Positions 8,049 to 17,615 of a stretch of DNA of 64,000 nucleotides are shown piece by piece. The notes beneath the pieces were generated by a model. That model was not told where the DNA came from. It was given only the letters and a program-made list of their open reading frames with translations, and did not search any database. Position numbers and translations under genes: made by a program. The DNA is taken from assembly GCA_001795455.1 (NCBI GenBank), contig MGPB01000020.1:1-64000 (forward strand), read 5' to 3'. The stretch is from Curvibacter sp. GWA2_63_95 (GTDB taxonomy: Bacteria > Pseudomonadota > Gammaproteobacteria > Burkholderiales > Burkholderiaceae_C). Each line of letters opens with the position of its first letter. Position 1 is the stretch's first letter.

Positions 8049-9602
8049 ATGAAACTCAGCCTGAAATTGCCCCTGGCATTTGCGATCGCCCTCGCCCTGC
8101 TATTTGTGGGGGGCATGTTCGGTATCAGCACCCTGAACAGCGCGGTAGGCACCTACCAACACGACGTGTTAGGCCATGTAGCCGCCAATAAAAAAGCGGC
8201 TGACATTGCAGGCAATTTTTCAACGGCCATCCAGGAATGGAAAAACGTGCTCTTGCGCGGCAAAGAGCCCAAAGACCTGGAGCGCTACTGGACCGCCCAC
8301 CAAAAGGAAATGGCTGCAGTGGCCAAAGGTTTGGAAGAGCTCAACAGCATGCTGGAGCCCGGCCCCGCCAAAGACACGGCGACCAAGCTCACCACCGCCA
8401 TGCAGTCCGCGGCCCAAGGTTATGAGGCGGCCCTTCAGGCCTACAAAGCGACCGACGCCGATTACGCCGCAGGCGACAAGGCCGCACGTGGCAAGGACCG
8501 CGATGCCGTGGCCTTTTTGATTGCGCTGCGCAAGCAACTCTCGGAACAGGAGCAGGCCGCCTCTGAAGGTGCCAGCGCCGTAGCGGCCCGCGGCAGCCAA
8601 TTGGCCTACGGCGTGATGGTGCTGGTCACCTTGGCCGGGCTGGCGGGCAGCATCTTGCTGAGTCGGCAAATTGTGCGGCCGCTGAACGACGCGGTGACCG
8701 TGGCCGACCGCGTGGCCGGCGGCGACCTGACGGCCCAGTTGCACACGCAGGGGCGCGACGAAGTGGCAGCCCTGATGCGATCACTCCAATCCATGCAAAA
8801 CAGCCTGTCCACCCTGGTGATCAAGGTGCGTGAGGGCTCGCACGGTGTGGCCTTGGCCAGCGCCGAAATTGCCCAAGGCAACCACGACCTCTCGGCACGC
8901 ACCGAGCAGCAGGCCAGCGCACTGGAAGAAGCCGCCGCCAGCATGGAAGAACTGGGCTCCGCGGTGAGCCACAGTGCCGACAACGCGCGCCAGGCCAGCC
9001 AGATGGCGGCCAGCGCCTCCACCGTGGCGCAGCAAGGCGGCGAGGTGGTGGCCCAGGTGGTGCACACCATGAAGGACATCAACGAATCCTCCAACCGCAT
9101 TGCCGAAATCATCAGCGTGATCGACGGCATTGCGTTTCAAACCAACATCCTGGCCCTCAACGCAGCAGTGGAAGCCGCGCGCGCTGGCGAACAGGGCCGC
9201 GGCTTTGCCGTGGTGGCCAGCGAGGTGCGGGCCCTGGCCGGACGCAGTGCCGATGCCGCCAAGGAGATCAAAACCCTGATTGGCGCCAGCGTGGCGCGCG
9301 TGGAGCAAGGCACCTCCCTGGTGGACCGTGCCGGCAGCACCATGGGGGAAGTGGTCAGTGCCATCCGCCGTGTGACCGATATGGTGGGGGAAATCAGTGC
9401 CGCCAGCACCGAACAGAACACCGGTGTGGCCCAGGTCAGCGAGGCCGTGACCCAAATCGACCAGGCCACCCAGCAAAACGCAGCCCTGGTGGAGCAGATG
9501 GCAGCGGCAGCCAGCGGGCTCAAACAGCAGGCGCAGGACCTGGTGTCGCTGGTGGCGGTCTTCAAGGTGGACACCAGCGGCCCGCCCCTGCTGCCTGCCT
9601 GA
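8049..9602 (+). CDS. Methyl-accepting chemotaxis protein
   Basis: A 517-residue chemoreceptor. A first membrane helix (residues about 7-29) is followed by a periplasmic four-helix-bundle-like sensor (30-180), a second membrane helix (about 185-207), a HAMP linker and a long cytoplasmic coiled coil. The hairpin tip carries the strongly conserved segment [20 protein letters not shown] that contacts CheA/CheW. Glu/Gln-rich stretches flanking it ([16 protein letters not shown]) are likely methylation sites. There is no C-terminal CheR-binding pentapeptide. The ligand is unknown. An ATG with GGAG upstream supports the start. Monocistronic; convergent with gph. Confidence 0.95.
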   Translation: MKLSLKLPLAFAIALALLFVGGMFGISTLNSAVGTYQHDVLGHVAANKKAADIAGNFSTAIQEWKNVLLRGKEPKDLERYWTAHQKEMAAVAKGLEELNSMLEPGPAKDTATKLTTAMQSAAQGYEAALQAYKATDADYAAGDKAARGKDRDAVAFLIALRKQLSEQEQAASEGASAVAARGSQLAYGVMVLVTLAGLAGSILLSRQIVRPLNDAVTVADRVAGGDLTAQLHTQGRDEVAALMRSLQSMQNSLSTLVIKVREGSHGVALASAEIAQGNHDLSARTEQQASALEEAAASMEELGSAVSHSADNARQASQMAASASTVAQQGGEVVAQVVHTMKDINESSNRIAEIISVIDGIAFQTNILALNAAVEAARAGEQGRGFAVVASEVRALAGRSADAAKEIKTLIGASVARVEQGTSLVDRAGSTMGEVVSAIRRVTDMVGEISAASTEQNTGVAQVSEAVTQIDQATQQNAALVEQMAAAASGLKQQAQDLVSLVAVFKVDTSGPPLLPA

Positions 9603-9628
9603 GCGGCCGTACCGGCCTTGCGCGGGCC

Positions 9629-10333
9629 TCAGTTCGCCCAGCGCAAAGTATCCAGTGCGTCGGTATAGGCGTCGGCATCCACCGAACGGATGGGCTCGCC
9701 GTGGTTGTACCCATAGCTCACCAGCAGCACCGGGCAGCCGGCGGCCCGTGCGGCCTGGGCGTCGTTGCTGGAGTCGCCCACCATCAGCGTACGCGCGGGC
9801 TGGGTGCCCAGCAGGCTGCATGCGTGCAGCAGCGGCATGGGGTCGGGCTTCTTGCGGGCCACGGCGTCGCCCCCCACCACGTGCAGGAAGAAGCCGTCCA
9901 GCCCCTTGTGCTGCAACAGGGTGCGGGCAAAGGCGGTGGGCTTGTTGGTCACACACACCAGGCGCAGGCCCGCGGCCTGCCACTGCTGCAGGCCCTGCAG
10001 CGCGCCGGGGTAGACGGCGGAGTAGGCTCCGTTGATGGCCTGGTAGTGCACCTGGTAGCGGGCCCACGCCCGCTCGTACAACGCTACTGAATTAATAGCT
10101 GATTGCGCAGCATCCACGTGGCCTAGAAGGCTTTTTATTAAGTTTTCTGAACCTTTGCCGACCATGCGCTCCACCAGGGCGGGGGTGACGCTGAAGTCGG
10201 AAAAAGGCGGCGGCAGGTCGTGCAGCATGCGCTGCAGGGCCTCGACAAAATCGCCCAGGGTGTCTACCAAGGTACCGTCCAGGTCCACGATGGCGGCATC
10301 GAACTGGCGCAGGGGCCAGGGCATCAGAGTCAC
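9629..10333 (-). CDS. gph: Phosphoglycolate phosphatase (HAD family)
   Basis: A 234-residue HAD hydrolase dephosphorylating 2-phosphoglycolate. Motif I is DLDGTLVDT (residues about 17-25), motif II is VCVTNKP, and motifs III/IV are the Lys in ARKKPDP and GDSSNDAQAA. The cap region holds a segment (about residues 63-84, ENLIKSLLGHVDAAQSAINSV) encoded antisense by a copy of the dispersed repeat. The start is GTG at 10333, with AAGGA 7 bases upstream. In related bacteria gph lies directly between rpe and trpE; here a GGDEF-EAL gene separates it from rpe. Confidence 0.9.
   Translation of the reverse strand: MTLMPWPLRQFDAAIVDLDGTLVDTLGDFVEALQRMLHDLPPPFSDFSVTPALVERMVGKGSENLIKSLLGHVDAAQSAINSVALYERAWARYQVHYQAINGAYSAVYPGALQGLQQWQAAGLRLVCVTNKPTAFARTLLQHKGLDGFFLHVVGGDAVARKKPDPMPLLHACSLLGTQPARTLMVGDSSNDAQAARAAGCPVLLVSYGYNHGEPIRSVDADAYTDALDTLRWAN
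10081..10146 (+). repeat. Dispersed 66-bp repeat, copy 2 (inside gph)
   Basis: The order CGCTAC, AATTAATAGCTGA, TTGCGCAGCATCCACG, GGCCTAGAAGGC and a T-rich end matches the repeat consensus with few gaps. It lies in the gph coding sequence, antisense to the gene, and keeps the frame open, adding about 22 residues to the cap domain. Confidence 0.75.
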
Positions 10334-10350
10334 GGGAATGTCCTTTTCTT

Positions 10351-13194
10351 CTAGGTGGGCGCTAGGGCCGGAACACCACCGGCCTGCACCCAGGCCACCA
10401 GGGCCTGGGCGTCCATGGGCCGGCTGAACCAGTAGCCCTGGCCGCGTTCGCAGCCCATGGCCAGCATCAGGGCCGCCTGCTCGGGCGTCTCGATGCCCTC
10501 GGCCACGGTGCCCAGCCCCAGCGCACGGGCCATGCGCAAAGTGGCATCAATCAGCACCCGGTGGTACTCGCTCTGGCCCGCCTGGCTGACAAAAGAGCGG
10601 TCCATCTTCACGGTATCCACCGGCAACTCGTGCAGGCAGGACAGCGAGGAGTAGCCGGTGCCAAAGTCGTCCAGCGACAAGCCCACGCCCAGCGCGCGGA
10701 TCTCGCGCAGCGTCTGCTGCACGGCCTGGTCCTGCGCGGCCAGGCTCTCGGTCACCTCCAGCACCAGCTGCTGGGGCGACATGTTGTGGGCACGCACCGC
10801 CTCCAGAATGTCCGCCACCAACCGGGGCTGGCGCAGCTGCGCGCGCGACAGGTTGACGGCCACGCTCGGCGGCGCTTGTGGCCCCAGCTGTTGTTGCAAC
10901 TGCTCAAAGGTGCTGCACGCACGCTGCAGCACAAACTGCCCCACCGCATCAATCAGGCCACAGGCCTCCGCCAAGGGGATGAAATCGACGGGCGACACCA
11001 GACCGCGCTGCGGGTGCTGCCAGCGCACCAGCGCCTCCACCCCCAGCAAGGCGTGGCTGCCCAGTTGCACCACGGGTTGGTAGACCACAAACATCTGCCC
11101 CAGCGCGAGCGCCTGGCGCAGGTCGTTCTCCAGCGAGACCGAGGCATTCACACGCTGGCGCATGGCCGGGTCAAACATGGCGTAGCGGGCACGGCCACTG
11201 CGCTTGGCTTCGTACATGGCAATGTCGGCATCGCGCAGCACACTGTCGGCGTCCGGCTCGGCGTGGGTGCTGGTGACAATGCCAATGCTCACCGTGGAGC
11301 TGATGCGGTGCCCTTCTACCTGGTAGGGTGCGGCCAGCACGTCAAGCAAGCGGCCAGCCACAATCTCGGCGTCCAGGTCACCGCGAATATCGTCCAGCAG
11401 CACCACAAACTCATCACCGCCAATGCGGGCGGCCATCTGGGCAAAGTCGCTGGTGTGCACCAGGCTGTCGCCGGGGCGCAGACTGTCTTGCAGCCGGCGT
11501 GCAATCAGGCGCAGCAGCCCGTCTCCCACCGTGTGGCCCAGGGTGTCGTTGACCTGCTTGAAGCGGTCAAAGTCCATGAACAGCACCGCAAAGTTATAGC
11601 CCGGCTGCGCCTGGTGCCGGTCAATGGCCTGGCGGATTTTCTCCAGCACCACGGCCCGGTTGGGCAGTTGGGTCAGGTCGTCGGTGCGGGCTGCCACACG
11701 CAACTGCTGCTCCATCGCCTTCTGGGCGTTCACATCCATCGCCACACCGGCCATGCGCAGGGCACGGCCCTGCACATCGCGGTCGGCCACATTGCCGGTG
11801 AACAGCATCCAGACCCAGCGCCCGGCGCGGTGCCGCGCCCGCACCGAGAGCCGGTGTGGCGTGTCCGGGTCGCGCAGGTGGTGGCGCAGCGACTCCTGCC
11901 AGTGCGCCTGGTCATCCGGGTGGATCAACGCGAACCAACTGGCGGCGGCCATGTCCAACTCGCCCGGCATGTAGCCCAGGGTGGCCAGAAGGCGGTCATT
12001 GCAGTGGATGGTGTCCGCCACCATGTCCCAGTGCCAGATACCCAGGCCCGCACCGTCCACCGCCAGGCGCAGCACCTGTTGCTGGGCGCGCACCTCGGTC
12101 ATGTCGGTGGCCACCAGGACCCAGCCATTCAGGGCGCCGTCCTCGTCGCTGATGGGCTGCATGTCCACCAGCACCCAGCCCAGTTCGGCCGTGCGGGTGG
12201 CAATGCGGATCTCGCGCTTGATGCCCTGGTTCTGGCGCAAGGCTGCATAAAACTCGGCAAACCGCGCGGGGTCTGCGCTGCGTGCCTTCAACAGGGTGCC
12301 AATGCGCCGACCCTGGGCCTTGGCCTGGGTGTAACTGGTCAATCGGCTGAACGCCTCATTGACCCAGACGACCCGGTGTGCCCCGTCCGTAATGGCGATC
12401 GCATTCGAGCTGAGTTCGGCCACCAGTGCGAGTCGTTTCAAGTGGTCGGCTTGGCGGGCGAAGGTCTCATATTGGCGGCGCACCGCTCTGGCCGTGGGCT
12501 CCACCACCGCGAAAGCCAGGACACCGCCCAAGACAAGGATGCCCCCCAGGACCACCCAAATGGTGAACAACACGCGGCGGCTGCGCTTCAATATGTCGGC
12601 GCCACTCTCCTGCACCAATGCGTGGGCGGACGACTCAGCGAGCGCGATGGCGTCTTGTGCATGTTGTAGCCGGCTGGCTGACAACGCGCCGTTGGCCACC
12701 TGCCCGACCTGCGGGAGAGGCTCCAGGCTGCCCCACATGCCGTCGCGGTCACCTTGCCAAGCCTGCAAAGCGGCCAACACCTCGGGGGCTACAAACGGCT
12801 CACGCTCGACCTGTTGCTGCATCAACCCATCGAGGCGTGCGGCCTCATTGCGGGAGCGCAGCAACACCGTCGCCAGCTCATCAGTCATCGTGCGGGATGT
12901 GCCCGGCTGTTGCTGCAGTTGCGATGTCAACACTCCCAGGCGCTGGGTCAAGACCCGTTGTTCACCAATCGACTGGAGAATTTCGATATCCAGCTGGCGA
13001 ATATCTTGCCAGTGCTGGGACAACCAAGCCCGCATGCCGCCCAGTGCCACCAGAAGCAACAACACGCCGTACATGGCCAATCGCACCCGCACGTGTGCAT
13101 TGCGGCCATCCACACCAGATGCAGCGAACAAGTCGCCCAGAAACTTGGCCTTTGGCGGCTTCACAACCGCAATGTTCACTGCGTCTGGCACCAT
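10351..13194 (-). CDS. Membrane GGDEF-EAL protein with two PAS domains
   Basis: A 947-residue predicted cyclic-di-GMP enzyme. Membrane helices at about 38-56 and 208-230 enclose a helical periplasmic domain with the pattern of NarX/PilJ-type sensors (RVLTQRLGVLTSQL). PAS domains follow at about 254-370 and 376-495. The GGDEF motif is intact (593-597), as are EAL (VEALVRW, 720-722) and DDFGTGYSS, so both synthase and phosphodiesterase activities are possible. The segment before GGDEF (HTSDFAQMAAR) has no RxxD at the usual spacing, so product inhibition is probably absent. The ATG at 13194 lies 7 bases after the rpe stop, suggesting co-transcription with rpe and gph. Confidence 0.93.
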   Translation of the reverse strand: MVPDAVNIAVVKPPKAKFLGDLFAASGVDGRNAHVRVRLAMYGVLLLLVALGGMRAWLSQHWQDIRQLDIEILQSIGEQRVLTQRLGVLTSQLQQQPGTSRTMTDELATVLLRSRNEAARLDGLMQQQVEREPFVAPEVLAALQAWQGDRDGMWGSLEPLPQVGQVANGALSASRLQHAQDAIALAESSAHALVQESGADILKRSRRVLFTIWVVLGGILVLGGVLAFAVVEPTARAVRRQYETFARQADHLKRLALVAELSSNAIAITDGAHRVVWVNEAFSRLTSYTQAKAQGRRIGTLLKARSADPARFAEFYAALRQNQGIKREIRIATRTAELGWVLVDMQPISDEDGALNGWVLVATDMTEVRAQQQVLRLAVDGAGLGIWHWDMVADTIHCNDRLLATLGYMPGELDMAAASWFALIHPDDQAHWQESLRHHLRDPDTPHRLSVRARHRAGRWVWMLFTGNVADRDVQGRALRMAGVAMDVNAQKAMEQQLRVAARTDDLTQLPNRAVVLEKIRQAIDRHQAQPGYNFAVLFMDFDRFKQVNDTLGHTVGDGLLRLIARRLQDSLRPGDSLVHTSDFAQMAARIGGDEFVVLLDDIRGDLDAEIVAGRLLDVLAAPYQVEGHRISSTVSIGIVTSTHAEPDADSVLRDADIAMYEAKRSGRARYAMFDPAMRQRVNASVSLENDLRQALALGQMFVVYQPVVQLGSHALLGVEALVRWQHPQRGLVSPVDFIPLAEACGLIDAVGQFVLQRACSTFEQLQQQLGPQAPPSVAVNLSRAQLRQPRLVADILEAVRAHNMSPQQLVLEVTESLAAQDQAVQQTLREIRALGVGLSLDDFGTGYSSLSCLHELPVDTVKMDRSFVSQAGQSEYHRVLIDATLRMARALGLGTVAEGIETPEQAALMLAMGCERGQGYWFSRPMDAQALVAWVQAGGVPALAPT

Positions 13195-13201
13195 GCGCGT
13201 C

Positions 13202-13879
13202 TTAGGCCGACAGCGCCAGGCGCATGGCGTCAATCACGCCCTTGTAGTCTGGCTTGCCAAAGATGGCGCTGCCAGCCACAAAGGTGTCCGCTCCGGCATC
13301 GGCCACACGGCGGATGTTGTCGGTCTTGATGCCGCCGTCCACCTCCAGGCGGATGTCTTTGCCCGAAGCATCAATGCGCTTGCGCACGTCTTCGATCTTG
13401 CGCAGCGCCGAGTCAATGAAGCTCTGGCCGCCAAAGCCCGGGTTCACGCTCATGATCAAAATCAGGTCGATGTCTTCGATCACCCAGTCCAGCACATCCA
13501 GCGGTTCGGCCGGGTTGAACACCAGGCCGGCCTTCACGCCCTTGCTCTTGATGGCCTGGATGCTGCGGTGCACATGGCCCGAAGCGTCTGGGTGGAAGCT
13601 GATGTAATCGGCTCCCGCCTCGGCAAAGCTGGCGGCCAGGGCGTCCACGGGCGAGATCATCAGGTGCACGTCAATCGGCACCGCCACGCCGGCCGCCGTC
13701 TTGGCATGCGGCTTGAGGGCACTGCAAATCATGGGGCCGAAGGTCAGGTTGGGCACGTAATGGTTGTCCATCACGTCGAAATGGATCCAGTCCGAGCCCG
13801 CGTCAATGACGTTTTTGACCTCTTCCCCGAGGCGGGCGAAGTCGGCGGACAGGATGGAGGGGGCGATGCGGTACGTCAT
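13202..13879 (-). CDS. rpe: Ribulose-phosphate 3-epimerase
   Basis: A 225-residue TIM-barrel enzyme interconverting ribulose-5-phosphate and xylulose-5-phosphate. Signatures seen are [50 protein letters not shown] and EVDGGI, containing the metal-binding His/Asp residues and the phosphate-binding Gly segments. Full length. It heads a minus-strand unit with the GGDEF-EAL gene and gph, and is divergent from apaG. Confidence 0.97.
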   Translation of the reverse strand: MTYRIAPSILSADFARLGEEVKNVIDAGSDWIHFDVMDNHYVPNLTFGPMICSALKPHAKTAAGVAVPIDVHLMISPVDALAASFAEAGADYISFHPDASGHVHRSIQAIKSKGVKAGLVFNPAEPLDVLDWVIEDIDLILIMSVNPGFGGQSFIDSALRKIEDVRKRIDASGKDIRLEVDGGIKTDNIRRVADAGADTFVAGSAIFGKPDYKGVIDAMRLALSA

Positions 13880-13937
13880 GGCAGGGGCTTGGGAAGGGTG
13901 TTGACAGGGCCTTTATTTTCGCAGGTAGCATTGGCCC

Positions 13938-14330
13938 ATGGCCAAATACGAATTTCTGGTGGAAGTTGCACCCCAGTACCTCCCCGACCAATCTGCACCT
14001 GCCGATGACATGTACGTGTTTGCGTACACCATCACCATCACCAACACAGGCGATGTGACGGCGCAGCTGATCTCGCGCACCTGGAACGTCAACGACGCCA
14101 ATGGCCACACCGAAAAGGTCAAGGGCCTGGGTGTGGTGGGCCAGCAGCCGCTGCTCAAACCCGGCCAGTCGTTTGAATACACCAGCGGCACCCGCCTGCG
14201 CACCCCCACCGGCACCATGCACGGCAGCTTTTTCTGCGTGGCCGAGGATGGTGAGAAGTTCGACGCCGACATTCCCATGTTTGTGCTGGACGCCTTGAGT
14301 GACGCGGGTGGCTCCCGCACCTTGCACTGA
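13938..14330 (+). CDS. apaG: ApaG domain protein
   Basis: A 130-residue single-domain ApaG protein with an FN3-like beta-sandwich. Its conserved pattern includes FAYTITITNTG, RTWNVNDANG, VGQQPLLKPGQSFEYTSGT and TMHGSFFCV. Bacterial ApaG proteins are linked genetically to Co2+ resistance and diadenosine tetraphosphate turnover; the molecular function is uncertain. The stop overlaps the start of the next gene (TGATG), so the two are translationally coupled. Confidence 0.93.
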   Translation: MAKYEFLVEVAPQYLPDQSAPADDMYVFAYTITITNTGDVTAQLISRTWNVNDANGHTEKVKGLGVVGQQPLLKPGQSFEYTSGTRLRTPTGTMHGSFFCVAEDGEKFDADIPMFVLDALSDAGGSRTLH

Positions 14331-16327
14331 TGGCCGCACCCGCTGTGCCCAGCGATATTTCCACCCTGCTGGAGACGCTGAACCCCGAGGCCGGGCTGGT
14401 CGAGCGCCATGTCTGGCTGATCCGCCTGCTGGAATGGATACGCGGCGACAACGGCGCCCCCGAGGCCGCCGTGGCCCGGGTGGACCTGCTGCTGGATGTG
14501 CTGGACGCCCGCCCCGCCACGGCCGAGAAGCTGCAGGCCTGGTGGCGCGCCCTGCTGCACACGGTAGACGGCAGTACGCTGCTCTCGGACTACGGTTTTG
14601 GTTCGCGCAATGCCTTTGTCAGCGAGCTGGTGGACCGCCTGCACTACAAGCTGCTACCGGCCACGCCCGAGACGTCCGACGCCTCCGAGCTGTTTGGCCT
14701 GGTACTGGACGATGCACTGGACGCCCAGTGGCTGGCCGCTTTGCCCACCCCCACCCTGCAGCGCCTGGCCCTGTTGCTGAGCACACCGGCCGTAGGCCAC
14801 AACGCCCTCCTGCACCCCGGGCTCACCCACTGGCACAGCACCCTGCTGGACGCCATGACTTTTTGCACCAGCCAGATTCGCGCGGCCGGTTTCTCGCCAG
14901 AAATCCGCCTGCGCATGAGCAGCCCCGCCCAGGACGCCAGCCCATTCCACACCTTGGCAGCCGACCTGGACGCCGTGTGCGAAGCCTGGATGGCCGGGCA
15001 CGATACCCAGGCCGCGGTGCTGCGCTTTCGGACCCAGCTGGACGCCTGCCGCCACGCCGCCTCGTCCGTCTACACCCACCTCGATGCCCATGGCATTTCG
15101 GTGGACCTGGTCTTCCGCCTGCGCCAGCTGCGCGAACGCGTGTTGCGCGTGCGTGCGCTACTGGACTGCCTGCTGGACGACGACAGCCACCGTGCTAGCG
15201 CACGCCTGCTCTCCCACTTGGCCAGCGTGAGCCAGGAACAGCGCAGCATTGGCGCGCTGGTGGCATCCAACTCTTCACTCCTGGCGGCCAAGGTGGCCGA
15301 GCGCAGCTCGGAGACTGGCGAGCACTACATCACCCGCACCCGCGCCGAGTACCGCGAGATGTTGGCCAACGCCGCAGGTGGTGGCGCCCTCACGGCACTC
15401 ACCACCGCCATGAAGTTCGGCATCATGGCGGTGGGCCTGTCGGCCTTCTGGGGCGGCTTCTGGGCGGGTGTGTCGTATGCGCTGAGCTTCGTGCTCATCC
15501 AGCTGCTGCACTTCACCCTGGCCACCAAGCAGCCCGCCATGACGGCCCCGGCCATGGCGGCCAAGCTCAAGGACATTGCCGATGCGCAGGCACTGGGCGC
15601 CTTTGTGGACGAAGTAACCCACCTGGTGCGCTCGCAAGTGGCGGCGGTGCTGGGCAACGTGGCGGTGGTGTTCCCGGTGGCCATCGCGCTGTCGGCCGCC
15701 ATGGCGCTGACGCTGGGCGCCCCCATGATTACCGAGGACCGTGCCCACTACGTGCTGCACTCGCTCACGCTGATGGGCCCGTCGCTGCTGTTTGCCGCCT
15801 TTACCGGTGTGCTGCTGTTCTCCAGCAGCATCATTGCCGGCTGGACGGAGAACTGGTTTGTCCTGCACCGGCTGGACTCGGCCATCCGCTACAACCCGCG
15901 CATCACCGCCTGGCTGGGCACGGCACGGGCCGACCGCTGGGCACAGTTCATGCGGCGCAACATCTCCGGCCTGGCGGCCAATATTTCACTGGGCTTCATG
16001 CTCGGCCTGGTGCCGCCCATCCTGGCCTTTCTGGGCCCGGCGCTCGATGTGCGCCACGTCACCTTGTCGGCCGGGCAACTGGGCGCTGCCTGCGCCGCGC
16101 TGGGCTGGGAGGTGGTGAAGAACCCCGCGCTGTGGTGGGCCGTGGCCAGCATTCCGTTCATCGGCATGCTCAACGTCGGCGTGAGCTTTTACCTGGCCTT
16201 CCGCGTGGCGCTGCAGGCGCACAACGTCTCGGGCGTAGGGCGCTCGCGCATCCAGGGCGCCATCTGGGCGCGCCTACGCCAGGCGCCACTGAGCTTCTTC
16301 TGGCCCGCACGCGACAGCGGGGCCTGA
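14330..16327 (+). CDS. Gcr-family 'site-specific recombinase' membrane protein
   Basis: A 665-residue protein matching the family named after gonococcal Gcr. The first half is soluble and helical, rich in Leu and Ala. After about residue 350 there are several hydrophobic helices (KFGIMAVGLSAFWGGFW, then segments near 470, 500, 555 and 620), making it an integral membrane protein. No tyrosine- or serine-recombinase catalytic motif is visible, so the recombinase name is doubtful. It starts at the apaG stop and is followed 6 bases later by thiL. No mobile-element borders surround it. Confidence 0.75.
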   Translation: MAAPAVPSDISTLLETLNPEAGLVERHVWLIRLLEWIRGDNGAPEAAVARVDLLLDVLDARPATAEKLQAWWRALLHTVDGSTLLSDYGFGSRNAFVSELVDRLHYKLLPATPETSDASELFGLVLDDALDAQWLAALPTPTLQRLALLLSTPAVGHNALLHPGLTHWHSTLLDAMTFCTSQIRAAGFSPEIRLRMSSPAQDASPFHTLAADLDAVCEAWMAGHDTQAAVLRFRTQLDACRHAASSVYTHLDAHGISVDLVFRLRQLRERVLRVRALLDCLLDDDSHRASARLLSHLASVSQEQRSIGALVASNSSLLAAKVAERSSETGEHYITRTRAEYREMLANAAGGGALTALTTAMKFGIMAVGLSAFWGGFWAGVSYALSFVLIQLLHFTLATKQPAMTAPAMAAKLKDIADAQALGAFVDEVTHLVRSQVAAVLGNVAVVFPVAIALSAAMALTLGAPMITEDRAHYVLHSLTLMGPSLLFAAFTGVLLFSSSIIAGWTENWFVLHRLDSAIRYNPRITAWLGTARADRWAQFMRRNISGLAANISLGFMLGLVPPILAFLGPALDVRHVTLSAGQLGAACAALGWEVVKNPALWWAVASIPFIGMLNVGVSFYLAFRVALQAHNVSGVGRSRIQGAIWARLRQAPLSFFWPARDSGA

Positions 16328-16333
16328 CGCACT

Positions 16334-17353
16334 GTGGCCGGGCTGGGCGAATTTGAGCTGATTGCGCGCTACTTCCAGCGCCCAGGACGGGCCCTGGACG
16401 CTGGCGTGGCGCTGGGTGTGGGCGACGATTGCGCCCTCCTGCAGCCCACCCCAGGCACGCAGTGGGCGGTGAGCAGCGACATGCTGGTCAGCGGCCGCCA
16501 CTTCTTTCCCGACGTAGACCCGCGCACCCTGGGCCACAAGGCGCTGGCCGTGAACCTGAGTGACCTGGCCGCCTGCGGCGCGCGGCCACGCGCCTTCACG
16601 CTGGCGCTGGCCTTGCCGGAGGCCCGGGCCGAGTGGCTGCAACCCTTCTCGGAAGGCCTGTTGGCGCTGGCCGACGCACACGGCTGCGCGCTGATTGGTG
16701 GCGACACCACGCGCGGCCCGCTCAACATCTGCATCACCGTGATGGGCGAGGTGCCCCCGGGCCAGGCCCTGCTGCGCAGCGGCGCCCAGCTGGGTGACGA
16801 TGTGTACGTGAGCGGCACGCTGGGCGACGCCGCGCTGGCGCTGCAGTGCCTGCAAGGCAAACTCCAACTGCCACCCGCCGTGCTGGCCCAGGCCCGCCAG
16901 CGGCTGGAGCAACCCACACCGCGCGTGGCCCTGGGCCTGGCGCTGCGCGGCGTGGCCAGCGCCGCGGCCGACGTGAGCGATGGCCTGCTGGGCGACCTCG
17001 GCCACATCCTGACCCAGAGCGGCCTGGGCGCCACGCTGGATGCAAATATTGCTATTGAATTGATAGCTGCTAGCGCATATTCCACGGTGGCCACAGGCAC
17101 ATTTGATACCAAAATACCGGCTGCACTGGCTTTGCAGTGCGTGCTGGCCGGTGGTGACGATTACGAGCTGGTGTTCACCGCGCCCCCCGCGCAGGCCGCT
17201 GCCGTGCAGGCCGCGGCACAGGCCAGCGGCACACCGGTCACCCGCATTGGCCGCACCGAGGCCATGGCCGGCGTGCGTGTGGTGGACGGCAGCGGCACAC
17301 CGTTGCCCGGCCCTTGGGCCAGCTTTGACCACTTTGCCAGCCAACCCACCTAA
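16334..17353 (+). CDS. thiL: Thiamine-monophosphate kinase
   Basis: A 339-residue enzyme phosphorylating thiamine monophosphate to thiamine diphosphate. Family signatures are GVGDDCALL, SSDMLVSGRHF, HKALAVNLSDLAACGA, IGGDTTRGP, AAADVSDGLLGDL and LAGGDDYELVFT. The start is GTG. Between DVSDGL and LAGGDDYEL about 22 residues (NIAIELIAASAYSTVATGTF) are encoded by a copy of the dispersed repeat; that region varies in length in the family and all catalytic motifs remain. It follows the Gcr-family gene by 6 bases. pgpA and pncC, frequent partners, lie 12.7 kb downstream. Confidence 0.94.
   Translation: MAGLGEFELIARYFQRPGRALDAGVALGVGDDCALLQPTPGTQWAVSSDMLVSGRHFFPDVDPRTLGHKALAVNLSDLAACGARPRAFTLALALPEARAEWLQPFSEGLLALADAHGCALIGGDTTRGPLNICITVMGEVPPGQALLRSGAQLGDDVYVSGTLGDAALALQCLQGKLQLPPAVLAQARQRLEQPTPRVALGLALRGVASAAADVSDGLLGDLGHILTQSGLGATLDANIAIELIAASAYSTVATGTFDTKIPAALALQCVLAGGDDYELVFTAPPAQAAAVQAAAQASGTPVTRIGRTEAMAGVRVVDGSGTPLPGPWASFDHFASQPT
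17049..17114 (+). repeat. Dispersed 66-bp repeat, copy 3 (inside thiL)
   Basis: The order TTGCTATTGAATTGATAGCT, GCTAGCGCATATTCCACGG, TGGCCACAGGC, then an A/T-rich end matches the consensus almost without gaps. It is in the thiL frame in the sense direction and is translated. Confidence 0.8.
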
Positions 17354-17375
17354 ACCCGGCCTTCGCCGCTAATCC

Positions 17376-17615
17376 ATGAGTGCCCTGACCCTGACCCGCG
17401 AGAAGATGTACCGAACCGTGGCCCGCCAGCTGCATGGCGTGGTGCCCTGCTGGATTTGCGGTGAGCATGTGGCCCACGCCGACGCAACGCTGGAGCACAT
17501 CATTCCGCGCAGCGAGGGAGGCAGTAGCCACCAGGACAACCTCTCCATCAGCCACGCCCGCTGCAACCACCAGCGCCACGCGGCGGCCCCGGCGGAGCCC
17601 CCCTCAATTGCCTGA
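17376..17615 (+). CDS. Small HNH endonuclease-domain protein
   Basis: A 79-residue single-domain HNH protein. The pattern is CWIC (first zinc pair), then LEHIIPRSEGGSSHQDNL (the H-N core), then a second HARCNHQRH. Such small proteins may be nucleases; this one has no partner domain. Its last 12 bases overlap the 3' end of the convergent HD-GYP gene. It marks the left edge of the accessory block downstream of thiL. Confidence 0.8.
   Translation: MSALTLTREKMYRTVARQLHGVVPCWICGEHVAHADATLEHIIPRSEGGSSHQDNLSISHARCNHQRHAAAPAEPPSIA

Noticed and set aside
10561..12669. A 702-residue open frame antisense to the GGDEF-EAL gene
   Set aside because: Same reason: no recognisable domain, while the minus strand has intact catalytic motifs.
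14330..16327. The Gcr-family gene as a marker of a mobile element
   Set aside because: No recombinase catalytic motif, no flanking repeats, and it is translationally coupled to apaG and close to thiL.
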